Positions 17,605 to 26,463 of a DNA stretch of 43,471 nucleotides are shown here, piece after piece. Within the stretch, counting starts at the first letter, position 1; every line of letters starts with the position of its first letter. Location: the NCBI GenBank assembly GCA_030378035.1, contig JAUCGI010000024.1, positions 1 to 43,471 on the forward strand, read 5' to 3'. The notes beneath the pieces are model-generated. The model worked only from the letters and a program-made list of their open reading frames with translations. It was not told where the DNA came from and did not search any database. This stretch comes from Desulfobacterales bacterium HSG2. GTDB lineage: Bacteria; Desulfobacterota; Desulfobacteria; Desulfobacterales; 4be13. Made by a program: the position numbers and the translations under genes.

Positions 17605-20046
17605 ATGTTAAAAAAATCTGATACTTCCAACAAACTCAGAATTCCGGGTCTCAGATCTTTCAAATCTGATGATGCTCCGGGTAAAAAGAAGACAAAAGCA
17701 TCTGTCACCCATCTTAAGGTGACTGATCCGAGTAAGAAAAAGACCAAGCCGGATCGCGATGTGGCTTTGAAAATAAAAATCCAGAAGATCGGTAACAGGA
17801 TATATACCGCCAAAAATCTGGATGAGATCCTGATCAGCATGGTCGATGAATTTGCCACTCTGTTCGACTCGGAAAGAATCACAATCTATGTGCTTGACGG
17901 TGAAACCCGTGAACTGGTGTCACGGGTCAAGACCGGGAATGAAATAAAAGAGATACGCATCAATGTGTCACCAACCAGTATCGCGGGATATGCCGCTCAC
18001 AAACAGAAGCTTGTGAATATCAGAGATGTTTATGATACGAAGGAACTGGCTGCCATTGATCCCAAGCTCACATTCGACAAAAGCTGGGATCAGAAGACAG
18101 GTGTCGTCACAAAACAGGCGCTTGCAGTTCCGATCTTCTTTCAGAAGTATCTGATGGGCACTATCCAGCTAATCAACCGGAAAGACGGGAAACCCTATTC
18201 CAAAGTCGATGAAAAGGTGGCTTCGGAACTGGCCAGAATGATCGGTATCGGCCTGTATAACCACAAACGGGCAGCGAGAACCGCCGACAACAAGTTCAAT
18301 TATCTGCTTAAGAATCATCTGCTGACCCCGAAGGAACTCAAAAAAGCGCTCGCCGATGCCGCCAAAAGAAAAGAGGCGATCGAAGTCTTCCTGATGAATC
18401 AGCTTAAGATCCCCAAAAAGGATATCGGCAAATCCCTCGGCAAATATTACAATGTTCCGTTTGTTGAATATGACGAGGAGACCCCGATTCCGACAGACCT
18501 CATGAAAGGGCTGAAAATCCCCTTTCTGCAAAAAAATGTATGGGTGCCCCTGCGCATCGAGAAAGAGAAACTCGTCGTTGCCGTGGATAACCCGCAGGAC
18601 TTCCAGAAAATCAGCGGGGTGAAGACGGTTTTTCCCAACACTCCGGTGGAGTTCTGCGTCGCGCTGGGGGATGATATCCTTGATTTTATCAGTCTTTTTA
18701 CCGGAAAAAAGAAGGCTCAGGAGAAGCTTGACTTAGACATAGACGCCATCTCAGACGAGTTGGCAAAAGGCGTTGAGGATGAGGATGAGGTTGCGTCCGA
18801 AGATAGCGATCTCGTATCCGAAGAGAGCGGCGCGGTGGTAAAGCTTGTCAACAAGATTATCATTGACGCACGGGAGAAGGATGCTTCGGATATTCATGTG
18901 GAGCCGTACCCGGGCAAGCAGGATGTCAGGATCCGGATCAGAATAGACGGGGCCTGTCAGGAATATAATATAAGGATCCCCTACAGCTACAAGGCTGCAA
19001 TGATATCCCGTATTAAAATCATGTGCGGCCTGGATATCGCGGAACGCAGAAAACCTCAGGACGGCAAGATCCAGTTCAAAAAATATGCCCCGGGAAAGGA
19101 AAATGATATTGAGCTTCGTGTGGCAACCATTCCGACTCAGGGTCAGATGGAGGATGTGGTCATGCGTATTCTGGCGGCAGGCGAGCCGATTCCGCTTGAG
19201 AAAATGGGATTTTCGGAACTGAATCTCAAAAACTTTCTCGGCATCATTACCAAGCCTTACGGCATCATATTTGTCTGCGGTCCCACAGGATCCGGCAAAA
19301 CAACGACCCTCCATTCGGCGCTGAAGTATATCAACAAGGTTGAAACCAAGATATGGACCGCGGAAGACCCTGTGGAAATCACCCAGGCGGGGCTGAGGCA
19401 GGTTCAGGTGCAGCCCAAGATCGGATTCGATTTTGCCGCGGCAATGCGTGCGTTTCTGAGAGCGGACCCGGATGTGATCATGGTGGGGGAGATGCGTGAC
19501 AAGGAGACCACCTCCATCGGCATCGAAGCCTCCCTGACCGGCCATCTGGTCTTTTCGACCCTTCATACCAACAGCGCGCCTGAGAGCGTCACCCGGCTTC
19601 TTGACATGGGAATGGATCCGTTCAACTTTGCGGACGCGGTTCTGGGAATTCTTGCCCAGCGTCTGGTCCGTACGCTCTGCAAGGATTGCAAAGAGGAATA
19701 TCATCCGTCAAAAGAGGAGTTTGATCAACTGGTACGGGAGTATTCGCCGGAAGATTTCAAAAAGAACAAAATTTCCGAATATACAAAAGACCTGACCATG
19801 CTCAGGGCAAGGGAGGGGGGCTGCGAAAAATGCAACGAAACCGGATACCGGGGCAGAATGGGACTTCATGAACTCCTGGTAGGAACAGACAAACAGAAAG
19901 AGCTGATACAGACCCAGGCAAGAGTGGAGGAACTCCGTAACCAGGCGATATTTGATGGTATGAGGACGCTGAAACAGGATGGTGTTGAAAAAGTGTTTGC
20001 CGGAAATACCGATCTGATTCAGGTGAAAAGGGTTTGTATTGCTTAA
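17605..20046 (+). CDS. GspE/PilB-type secretion ATPase with N-terminal GAF domain
   Basis: This 813-aa cytoplasmic ATPase would power assembly of a type IV pilus or type II secretion pseudopilus. A GAF domain occupies about residues 55-225. An MshE/T2SSE N-terminal domain follows (about 232-370, with LLTPKELKKAL). The ATPase core has Walker A GPTGSGKTT (559-567), Walker B DPDVIMVGEMRD, and a CKDC/CEKC zinc tetracysteine. The GAF domain suggests control by a small ligand. No pilin or other pilus gene is nearby. The start at 17605 lacks a strong ribosome binding site. Confidence 0.9.
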   Translation: MLKKSDTSNKLRIPGLRSFKSDDAPGKKKTKASVTHLKVTDPSKKKTKPDRDVALKIKIQKIGNRIYTAKNLDEILISMVDEFATLFDSERITIYVLDGETRELVSRVKTGNEIKEIRINVSPTSIAGYAAHKQKLVNIRDVYDTKELAAIDPKLTFDKSWDQKTGVVTKQALAVPIFFQKYLMGTIQLINRKDGKPYSKVDEKVASELARMIGIGLYNHKRAARTADNKFNYLLKNHLLTPKELKKALADAAKRKEAIEVFLMNQLKIPKKDIGKSLGKYYNVPFVEYDEETPIPTDLMKGLKIPFLQKNVWVPLRIEKEKLVVAVDNPQDFQKISGVKTVFPNTPVEFCVALGDDILDFISLFTGKKKAQEKLDLDIDAISDELAKGVEDEDEVASEDSDLVSEESGAVVKLVNKIIIDAREKDASDIHVEPYPGKQDVRIRIRIDGACQEYNIRIPYSYKAAMISRIKIMCGLDIAERRKPQDGKIQFKKYAPGKENDIELRVATIPTQGQMEDVVMRILAAGEPIPLEKMGFSELNLKNFLGIITKPYGIIFVCGPTGSGKTTTLHSALKYINKVETKIWTAEDPVEITQAGLRQVQVQPKIGFDFAAAMRAFLRADPDVIMVGEMRDKETTSIGIEASLTGHLVFSTLHTNSAPESVTRLLDMGMDPFNFADAVLGILAQRLVRTLCKDCKEEYHPSKEEFDQLVREYSPEDFKKNKISEYTKDLTMLRAREGGCEKCNETGYRGRMGLHELLVGTDKQKELIQTQARVEELRNQAIFDGMRTLKQDGVEKVFAGNTDLIQVKRVCIA

Positions 20047-20063
20047 GAGCAGGCTTCGGCCCG

Positions 20064-21911
20064 TCATTTTAGTGTTGCATTCATAAATTTTTCCAGTTGT
20101 TTTTTGTAATAGAACCGGTTTTTCTGGCTCAGTTCAAGGGCGCGTCTTCCGACAGAGACCGCCGATTCAAACTGACCGTTCAGATAATAGCTTTCAGCAA
20201 GGGTGTCCAGAATATGGGGGGATCCATCTGATGCCGCTGCCTTTTGTGCGAGCGTAAGCGACTTTTTCAAGTCACGGAGTCTTTCGTCTTTGCATGTCGC
20301 ATAGAGCCATGCCAGGTTATTGAGAACCTGCGGGTTATCCGGTTTGAGTTTCAGTGATTTTTCATACGCGGCAATGGTTCTCTCATACTTTCCGGAGTCA
20401 TAGCAGATATCTCCCAGCATGCTATGGAGGGCCGGGTTGTCAGCGTTCCTTTCAATTGCCCGCTGGATTGTTTTTTCCAAAATACGGGCGTTCATTTTCC
20501 TGCCGGTTTCACCGAAATTCAGGTTATATCCGATGCCGGCGATCAGAAGAATTCCTGCCAGATATGCCGCGATGCTTTTTTTTATTTTCTGATCATGGCG
20601 GGTTATCCAGATTTTGTCCTTCTCACATTTTTTCAGGTATCCGATTCGTTCCGCGATACTGAAATGGTGCCAGTTCGGCTTGTCAGGCGGCTGTCCGCTG
20701 GTCAGAACGATCTTTTCAAATGTGGAAATCAGGTGTTTTCCGTTCTCAAAAAGGGTGTAAACATAAGCGTCTGCCTGGCGTTCGAAGTTACGCATGAAGT
20801 ACCCGAAAACATAGCGGAAATAGATGACAAAGATCAGAATGATGACAAGACTGAATATGGCCGAAGTTATCGTGGCCTGGTTAAGCCCCGCACCGCTTAT
20901 GAACCTGAAAAGCGGTTCGCTGTAGATTATGAAATATATGACCAGATTAAAGGTGGCATAAGAAAGGAGCAGGTAGCCGCATAAGAAAAACATGTAAAAC
21001 AGGAGGTGTTTTTTTTTTATATGTCCGATTTCATGGGCAATCACCGCGTCAATCTCCTCAGGGCTGAGGTATCTGAGCAGGCCGTCCGTAACAAGGATAT
21101 AGCGAAATCTTTTTACCAGCCCCATCACCCCCGCGGTGATCATCCTGCCGCCGAATATCGGCCAGTAAAGAATATCCGCGTACTCCAAATCTGCCCTTCG
21201 GCATAGGTTTTCAATCCGTCTTCTGTCATAACCCGCATTAAGGGGCCTGCATCTCCAGAACTTCTGGATCAGAACCGGGCCTGTCACTGCAACGGCAAAA
21301 AGAAATACAAAAAAATAGATGGCCTCCCCTTCGGTGGTTGAAAGAAAATCTTTCGGCAGATCATAAGGCAGCACATTGATAATGTCGGTAATTCCGGACA
21401 GGAGGAACCAGGGTAAGAGTATGGGCACGCAAAATGAAATATTCGACAGAACATAAGAACGCTCAGACATGTCGCTCGTGTAGAGCTTCTGATACGGTTT
21501 GTACGCGCAGGCCCATACAATTGCAAGATAGAACGCAAAAATGCCTTGGAAGATCAGTGCCAGACATGTCGGGATTCTTACAAAAAAGGAGATGTCCGCA
21601 AAAAATGATGTAAGGTTCAGTCCGTAAATATCGATGGCAAAAAGCAGAACAGCCATGACAAACTGTCGGGTTAATATCGTGTTGAATTTATGATCAAGCT
21701 GGGAGAGGCTGTCTCCGGACTGGAACCTGGGTAACCTTGAAATCTGTTGTTCAAGTCTGTGAAACTGGGCCCGGGTAAAATAAGCAAACAGAATTATCAG
21801 GCCGAAAAAGAAGGAAAACGCTTCAAAAGGGGAAAAATAGTTACCTTCAGAGGGCTGATGGGTAGTGTATATGAGCAGGGCGATTATGAAATATATGAAG
21901 TTGCCGAACAT
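20064..21911 (-). CDS. M48-family membrane zinc metalloprotease with TPR repeats
   Basis: This 615-aa protein has several membrane segments in its N-terminal half (about residues 5-17, 34-46, 84-100, 113-135, 155-180, 196-215). The zinc motif HEIGH (293-297) is that of M48/Ste24-HtpX-like peptidases. After two further hydrophobic segments, the C-terminal 130 residues form tetratricopeptide repeats (ALHSMLGDICYDSGKYERTI type). The enzyme probably degrades or processes membrane proteins. The gene is convergent with the upstream PilB-like ATPase, leaving only 17 bp between them. Confidence 0.85.
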   Translation of the reverse strand: MFGNFIYFIIALLIYTTHQPSEGNYFSPFEAFSFFFGLIILFAYFTRAQFHRLEQQISRLPRFQSGDSLSQLDHKFNTILTRQFVMAVLLFAIDIYGLNLTSFFADISFFVRIPTCLALIFQGIFAFYLAIVWACAYKPYQKLYTSDMSERSYVLSNISFCVPILLPWFLLSGITDIINVLPYDLPKDFLSTTEGEAIYFFVFLFAVAVTGPVLIQKFWRCRPLNAGYDRRRIENLCRRADLEYADILYWPIFGGRMITAGVMGLVKRFRYILVTDGLLRYLSPEEIDAVIAHEIGHIKKKHLLFYMFFLCGYLLLSYATFNLVIYFIIYSEPLFRFISGAGLNQATITSAIFSLVIILIFVIYFRYVFGYFMRNFERQADAYVYTLFENGKHLISTFEKIVLTSGQPPDKPNWHHFSIAERIGYLKKCEKDKIWITRHDQKIKKSIAAYLAGILLIAGIGYNLNFGETGRKMNARILEKTIQRAIERNADNPALHSMLGDICYDSGKYERTIAAYEKSLKLKPDNPQVLNNLAWLYATCKDERLRDLKKSLTLAQKAAASDGSPHILDTLAESYYLNGQFESAVSVGRRALELSQKNRFYYKKQLEKFMNATLK

Positions 21912-22082
21912 AGTATTAAGGGTTGTAAGAGTTGTAAGGGTTAAGGGTTAAGGTTATAAGGGTTAAGGGTTAAGGTTATAAGGGTTAAGGGTTAAGGTTA
22001 TAAGGGTTAAGGGTTAAGGTAGAGTTAAGGTTAGAAATACTTACCTTAACCCTTAACCCTTAACCCTTAAAACTTAACCCTT
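21912..22082. repeat. GGTTAAG heptamer palindrome
   Basis: GGTTAAG and GGTTATAAG units (21912-22035) face CCTTAAC units (22043-22082). The unit matches the array at 9523-9655. The queH gene takes its last codons and stop (AAG GGT TAA) from it. Confidence 0.85.
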
Positions 22083-22601
22083 AAACCTGTCCTTTTCACT
22101 GTAAATGCAGCCACAGTACTGTTGGCGATACAATCCGAGTCGCTTGGATTCTTCGATCCCCTCTTTCCATCCTTCGCGGAAATCGTGATAGAAAAACGGG
22201 ACGCCTGCGGATTTGCCTGCGGACTCGCCAATGGCCTTTATCATGTCATGTTTCTGAAACTTGCTGTATAAAAGGGTTGTTGTAAAATAATCAAACTTAC
22301 CCCGTTTGGCAATCAGGGCGGTTGACCTCAGACGGTCATAATAGCAGTAAGCGCAGCGGTCGGATTCCCTGAACACCACGTTCCGGATAAAGCCTTCCAA
22401 GTCATAGCCATCCTGGTAAATGACGCGGAAATCTGCCATTTCGGCATAATTCCGTAAAGTTTCCTGCCGTTTCAGGCACTCGGTGTAGGGGTGAATGTTA
22501 TGCCTGTAAAAGAAGCCCATGAGCTCAAGGCCTTCTGTCCGGAGTACCTTAATCGGATAGATTGAGCAGGGCGCGCAGCAGATATGAAGGAGTATTTTCA
22601 T
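22074..22601 (-). CDS. queH: Epoxyqueuosine reductase QueH
   Basis: This 175-aa protein belongs to the DUF208/QueH family, which reduces epoxyqueuosine to queuosine in tRNA. Conserved cysteines are visible at LLHICCAPCS near the N-terminus, in the central CAYCYYDRL motif, and near the C-terminus as QYCGCIYS. These coordinate the iron-sulfur/metal centre. An ATG 7 codons upstream (22622) is possible, but family members start at KILLHICCAPC. The last residues (KG) and stop lie in the heptamer array. Confidence 0.92.
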   Translation of the reverse strand: MKILLHICCAPCSIYPIKVLRTEGLELMGFFYRHNIHPYTECLKRQETLRNYAEMADFRVIYQDGYDLEGFIRNVVFRESDRCAYCYYDRLRSTALIAKRGKFDYFTTTLLYSKFQKHDMIKAIGESAGKSAGVPFFYHDFREGWKEGIEESKRLGLYRQQYCGCIYSEKDRFKG

Positions 22602-22671
22602 TAAAAAATAAAATGGTATCAAATCTGGATATAGAATTTCACAAGCTTAATGGAACACGACCCAAAATGAT

Positions 22672-23031
22672 TCAATAATAAGATTCTTTTTTCCCTATTT
22701 CACTGCTGATAGCCAACTCTACCAATTTATCAAGTGAGATTTGTCTTTTTAATGCAACAAATGAAGCTTTTTTATGGAGTTCAGGTTTGATCCTGACATT
22801 AAATCTGCCTTTAAAAGCTTTCTGAGGTTCTTTATTGTATTCCTTACATTTCCTGAGATAGTGTTCAACACTTTCTTTAAAGGCTTTTTTCAGTTCATCA
22901 ACACTGGTTGCTTCAAAGGTTACAAGATCATTAATGAATTCAATTTTACCAAAAAAGACTTCATCTTCTGCTGAATACTCAACACTTCCGTAGTAATTTT
23001 TATAATTCATTAAATTGCTCATATTAACCAT
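22672..23031 (-). CDS. hicB: HicB-family antitoxin
   Basis: This 119-aa protein has a partly degraded RNase H-like HicB domain (about residues 8-75, YYGSVEYSAEDEVFFGKIE) and a C-terminal ribbon-helix-helix-like segment (FNVRIKPELHKKASFVALKRQ) for DNA binding. It should neutralise the adjacent HicA toxin and repress the pair. Several ATGs lie in the first eight codons, so the exact start is uncertain. Confidence 0.8.
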   Translation of the reverse strand: MVNMSNLMNYKNYYGSVEYSAEDEVFFGKIEFINDLVTFEATSVDELKKAFKESVEHYLRKCKEYNKEPQKAFKGRFNVRIKPELHKKASFVALKRQISLDKLVELAISSEIGKKESYY

Positions 23032-23068
23032 CTCTTATTATCTCTGTTACTCTATTCAATATAATTGC

Positions 23069-23335
23069 TTATTTTTCATTTAAAATTTCTAATAGTTCTT
23101 TCAACTTTTCCTGTATTATATTAACTTGATACAATTTTAATTCGTTTCCAGGATGAGGCCTGTGTAAATCTATGAAATGGCTAGTTTTCGGATGAAAAAA
23201 AGTTACTCTCGAACCACTTCCTTCTTCTTTTTCATACCCCATAGCTTTAAGGAGTGTTTTTAATTCATCATATGTTATATCCTTCTTTTTTGGTGCTGAC
23301 ATGAATTTAGCCAATAGCTTTTCTTTTTTGCTCAT
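23069..23335 (-). CDS. hicA: HicA-family toxin (mRNA interferase)
   Basis: This 88-aa protein has the double-stranded-RNA-binding fold pattern of HicA with the LLKAMGYEKEEGSGSRVTFFHP core and the LHRPHPGNELK tail typical of one HicA subgroup. The frame extends upstream to 23446, but the ATG at 23335 has a GAGGCG ribosome binding site and starts the conserved region. It lies 37 bp upstream of hicB and 28 bp downstream of yggS on the same strand. The usual active-site histidine of GSH is an arginine here (GSR), while a histidine follows at FFHP. Confidence 0.82.
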   Translation of the reverse strand: MSKKEKLLAKFMSAPKKKDITYDELKTLLKAMGYEKEEGSGSRVTFFHPKTSHFIDLHRPHPGNELKLYQVNIIQEKLKELLEILNEK

Positions 23336-23363
23336 AATCGCCTCATTTTTAAATTCATACAGA

Positions 23364-24059
23364 TCAATCTGCTGGTGTCTTTCTTTTCCCGAAAATGGCA
23401 GTTCCAATACGGACAAGGGTTGCCCCCTCTTCAATAGCAGTTTCAAAATCCCCGGTCATCCCCATGGAAAGTTCATCCATCCCGACATTCGGTGGGACCG
23501 ATTCTCTGATTTGGTCGCGCAGTTCCCGAAGCGCTGAAAAAAAAGGCCGCACTTTTTCAGGCGCGTTATAAAACGGAGGGATGATCATCAGCCCCCTGAC
23601 AGATAAATTTTCAAGCGGACCGACTTCTTTTATCAGATCCTGCAAATCCTTTACAGCGGCACCTGATTTGGAAGCCTCCTCTCCGATATTGACCTGTATC
23701 AGTATCTCCTGAACTTTATCGATTTTGCCTGCCTGTTTGTTCAGTTCCCGGGCCAGCCTAAGCGAATCCACCGAGTGGATGAGGTCAAAGAGCTTCACCG
23801 CGTATTTTGCCTTGTTCGTCTGAAGATGGCCGATAAAATGCCAGGAGACCGGATAAGATGACAATTCGCTGATCTTCTCCCTGGCTTCCTGAATATAATT
23901 TTCACCCAAAATGGTGACACCGGCTTCAATGGCCTCCCTGACCCTGTCAACGGACATGGTCTTACTCACCGCCACAAGACGGACGCTTTCAGGATCCCTC
24001 CCGCACCCATCAGCGGCCCTTTGAATACGATCTTTAACAGATTTCAATCTTTTTTTCAA
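23364..24059 (-). CDS. yggS: YggS-family PLP homeostasis protein
   Basis: This 231-aa protein binds pyridoxal phosphate and helps maintain its homeostasis. Family motifs are LVAVSKTMS (lysine that binds PLP), ILGENYIQEA, WHFIGHLQTNKAK, LIQVNIGEEASKSG, LSMGMTGDFETAI and VRIGTAIFG. Length and motifs are complete. A long heptamer array separates it from maf upstream. Confidence 0.95.
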   Translation of the reverse strand: MKKRLKSVKDRIQRAADGCGRDPESVRLVAVSKTMSVDRVREAIEAGVTILGENYIQEAREKISELSSYPVSWHFIGHLQTNKAKYAVKLFDLIHSVDSLRLARELNKQAGKIDKVQEILIQVNIGEEASKSGAAVKDLQDLIKEVGPLENLSVRGLMIIPPFYNAPEKVRPFFSALRELRDQIRESVPPNVGMDELSMGMTGDFETAIEEGATLVRIGTAIFGKRKTPAD

Positions 24060-24358
24060 TTTGAATCTCCAGCTTTGATGCTTGATGCTTGATGCTTGAT
24101 GCTTGATGCTTGATATTTGATATTTGATATTTGATGCTTGATATTTGATGCTTGATGCTTGATGCTTGATGCTTGATATTTGATGCTTGATATTTGATGC
24201 TCGATGCTTGATATTTGATGCTTGATGTCTGATGCTTCAAGCTTCAAGACTTGATGCTTCAAGCATCAAGCATCCAGCATCAAATATCAAGCATCGAGCA
24301 TCAAGCATCCAGCATCAAGCATCCAGCATCCAGCATCAAGCATCCAGCATCCTTTATA
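24060..24358. repeat. GATGCTT/GATATTT heptamer palindrome
   Basis: A long array of TTGATGC and TTGATAT heptamers (24075-24255) turns into its complement (GCATCAA, GCATCCA; 24258-24358). It is the longest heptamer array in the window and runs into the maf 3' end. Confidence 0.9.
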
Positions 24359-24933
24359 AGAAACTCAATCACTTCACAGACCGGAAGCCCGACAACATTT
24401 GTATAAGAGCCGCTGATGCTTTTCACAAGGAATGTGCCAAGTCCCTGGATGGCGTAAGCGCCTGCTTTGTCAAAAGGCTCTTTTGTGTGGATGTACCATT
24501 CAATCTCCTGATCGGTCAGGCTTTTAAAAAGCACCCGGGTTTTGACGGTTTCCGAAAAATTCCGGTTTTTTGCTTTGCAGATGATGGAATATCCCGTAAG
24601 CACATGATGGGTCTGCCCGCTGAGGCGTTTTAACATGGATCGGGCTTCTTCCTTTGAAGCAGGCTTGCCGAGTATGGTATCGTCGATCAGGACAATGGTA
24701 TCCGCGCCGATCACCCAGTTGTGGGGATATTTTTCTGCCACCTCCCCGGCTTTAGCTTCGGCCAACACCTTAACATATAATTCAGGGGATTGCAAAGGTA
24801 TCGTGTCTTCATCAAAACTGCTTGGAATAACAGAAAATGAAAGTCCGGCCTGCTCCAGCAGATAGCGGCGTCTCGGGGATTTGGAGGCCAGAATTAAAAG
24901 CGGATGATCAGATGTTCTTGATGTTTTTTGCAT
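24301..24933 (-). CDS. maf: Maf-family nucleotide pyrophosphatase
   Basis: This 210-aa protein hydrolyses non-canonical or modified nucleoside triphosphates (dTTP/UTP type). Motifs are LASKSPRRRYLLEQAG near the N-terminus, a VIGADTIVLID core with LGKPASKEEA, and the C-terminal SGSYTNVVGLPV. The last 17 or so residues (repeats of DAGCLML) are translated heptamer repeat and extend the protein beyond the usual family end. tRNA-Leu lies upstream on the opposite strand. Confidence 0.93.
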   Translation of the reverse strand: MQKTSRTSDHPLLILASKSPRRRYLLEQAGLSFSVIPSSFDEDTIPLQSPELYVKVLAEAKAGEVAEKYPHNWVIGADTIVLIDDTILGKPASKEEARSMLKRLSGQTHHVLTGYSIICKAKNRNFSETVKTRVLFKSLTDQEIEWYIHTKEPFDKAGAYAIQGLGTFLVKSISGSYTNVVGLPVCEVIEFLIKDAGCLMLDAGCLMLDA

Positions 24934-25033
24934 GGAGTTTTATTATCAGATCAAATATTGTTTGACAAGACTTACATAAAAAGATATGAAGAGTCTAATC
25001 AAGCTTTGTTGACGAAAAGTTTTCATAACTTAT

Positions 25034-25122
25034 GCCTGGGTGGCGGAATAGGTAGACGCAAGGGACTTAAAATCCCTTGATCCTCAGTGGTCGTGCGAGT
25101 TCGATTCTCGCCCCAGGCACCA
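25034..25122 (+). tRNA. tRNA-Leu (anticodon UAA)
   Basis: The acceptor stem GCCTGGG (25034-25040) pairs with CCCAGGC (25112-25118), followed by A and an encoded CCA (25120-25122). The anticodon arm AGGGA-loop-TCCCT carries TAA at 25068-25070. A long variable arm (class II) and GTTCGATTC T-loop fit tRNA-Leu. Confidence 0.96.
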
Positions 25123-25284
25123 AAAAGAGGGCGGGCAAGTTGTGGTTCGTTTCAGACTTAACCTTCATATTGATGATTTACTTCAAAAAACGGCATGATA
25201 GTTGTCTGATCCCTCATTTGCTGAAACAATCACAGTGGAAGGAGGTGAAAGCAGGTTTCGGATTGGTTTTATCGGTTATGTTTT

Positions 25285-25401
25285 GGCATCTTTCATATTA
25301 GTTCAAAAATACTTTGCACTTCTTTTGAAGAACAACGGGACGCAGATATACGCGGATGAGTTCGTTCTTTCAAAAGTGTCAACTGACAAATGAGGGATGC
25401 C
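25285..25401. repeat. MITE-like inverted repeat, copy E
   Basis: GGCATCTTTCAT (25285-25296) pairs with ATGAGGGATGCC (25390-25401) with one mismatch. The interior GAACAACGGGACGC... and GAGTTCGTTCTTTCAAAAGTG segments are shared with copy D. Confidence 0.75.
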
Positions 25402-25443
25402 CATGTTTTTTTATTTAATCATAAATTTTTTTGAGGAGGAAGC

Positions 25444-25890
25444 ATGAGAAAGTTTGCGATTTTTACATTGGTTGCACTGCTCGGGCTGTGTGTGACAGGA
25501 ACTGCCATTGCAGGTGACAAGGAAGAGTGCGTAGCAAAATGTGAGGCAGCAGTTAAAATGATGAAGGACGACTTTACAGGTGCCCTGTGTGAAATTAACA
25601 AGAAAGACGGTAAATTCGTAAAGGGCAGCGTGTATGTCTTTGCAATGCGCGGAGGGGTCATGATAGCCCATCCCATGAAACCCACATTGATAGGAAGAGA
25701 CCTGAGTAGTCTTAAGGATAAAGGTGGCAAAGAGTTCTTCAAAGAATTCGTTAAGGTTGGAAAGGAAAAAGGTTCAGGATGGGTTGATTATAAGTGGCCC
25801 AAACCAGGTGAAAAAGATCCGTCAGATAAATCCAGCTATATTCTGAAGGTTGATGAGAATTATTTTGTGGGAGCAGGCTACTATAAATAA
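25444..25890 (+). CDS. Secreted single-Cache-domain protein
   Basis: This 148-aa protein starts with a clear signal peptide (hydrophobic residues 5-22, cleavage near AIAG-DKEE). The remainder matches an sCache_2 ligand-binding domain, with GGVMIAHPMKPTLIGRDLSS, GSGWVDYKWPKPG, a SSYIL segment and a terminal YFVGAGYY. Such free periplasmic domains bind small organic acids and may present them to a receptor. The ribosome binding site GAGGAGG is strong. It is monocistronic by appearance. Confidence 0.85.
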   Translation: MRKFAIFTLVALLGLCVTGTAIAGDKEECVAKCEAAVKMMKDDFTGALCEINKKDGKFVKGSVYVFAMRGGVMIAHPMKPTLIGRDLSSLKDKGGKEFFKEFVKVGKEKGSGWVDYKWPKPGEKDPSDKSSYILKVDENYFVGAGYYK

Positions 25891-25986
25891 GTGACCGCTT
25901 TATCAGCCTCCTTAATCTTTCGGGAATATTCGGAGGCTGTTAGCAAGTCTCTTGACCCAAGCATTACCTTTCAGAAATACAATAGT

Positions 25987-26197
25987 ACAGCAATTCGTAA
26001 ATTCGTCCCTTTTATCTATTATAAGAGAGGGGGGACGAATTTATGATTTGTTGTAATAGTTCGGACAGTTTTTGTGAAAAGCCCTCAGACCGTTGTTTCG
26101 GGAACGGGACAGCGCGGACTTCCCGAAACCGGGATGCCCGTTTTGCAGGGCGTGTCGGCGGTTCCTTCCCGACATCATGAAAAATGTCCGAACTATT
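25987..26197. repeat. Two adjacent inverted-repeat elements
   Basis: One pair is around AAATTCGTCCC/GGGACGAATTT (near 26001 and 26033). The second is perfect over 13 bp: AATAGTTCGGACA (26055-26067) against TGTCCGAACTATT (26185-26197). The interior has no convincing gene. Confidence 0.6.
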
Positions 26198-26213
26198 GTT
26201 AAGACAGAATCGC

Positions 26214-26252
26214 AAAAAAAGCCCCGCCAGCGTAAGTGACGGGGCTTTTTTT
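26214..26252. terminator. Strong bidirectional rho-independent terminator
   Basis: AAAAAAAGCCCCGCCA, a 7-nt loop, then TGACGGGGCTTTTTTT: a GC-rich stem flanked by A and T tracts on both strands. Confidence 0.85.
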
Positions 26253-26321
26253 GTCTCAGGCCCAACAAAATCAAGGTTATCACATCCGAGGTCTGATCAG
26301 ACAAATGAAGCACCATAACTG

Positions 26322-26463
26322 TAGGGATTGAAAGCAACAAACCGTTGATATCTGGCGGGAAAGTCGCTCCCTATACGGGAGTGTGGGATTGAAAGCGACA
26401 AACCGTTGATCTCTGGTGCCGAAAGGCGGGAAAGTCGCTCCATGCGGGAGTGTGGATTGAAAC
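26322..26463 (+). CRISPR. Remnant of a type I-C-like CRISPR array
   Basis: Two repeats of the GTCGCTCC...GGGAGTGTGG-ATTGAAA type lie at 26363-26396 and 26434-26463, preceded by a partial repeat end (GGGATTGAAAGC, about 26324-26335). The stem-forming halves GCTCCC/GGGAG and the ATTGAAAC end match the well-known repeat class of type I-C and some type III arrays. The two intervening sequences (27 and 37 nt) are almost the same (both contain ACAAACCGTTGAT and GGCGGGAAA), so they look like a duplicated spacer. No cas genes adjoin. Confidence 0.65.

Noticed and set aside
18751..19704. A 317-aa minus-strand frame
   Set aside because: It is antisense to the ATPase core of the PilB-like gene and has no recognised domain.
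20354..20984. Plus-strand frames of 102 and 186 aa
   Set aside because: They are antisense to the M48 peptidase gene, which has clear motifs.
24034..24262. Two 68-aa minus-strand frames made of IKHQASS repeats
   Set aside because: They are only the heptamer array read in different frames.
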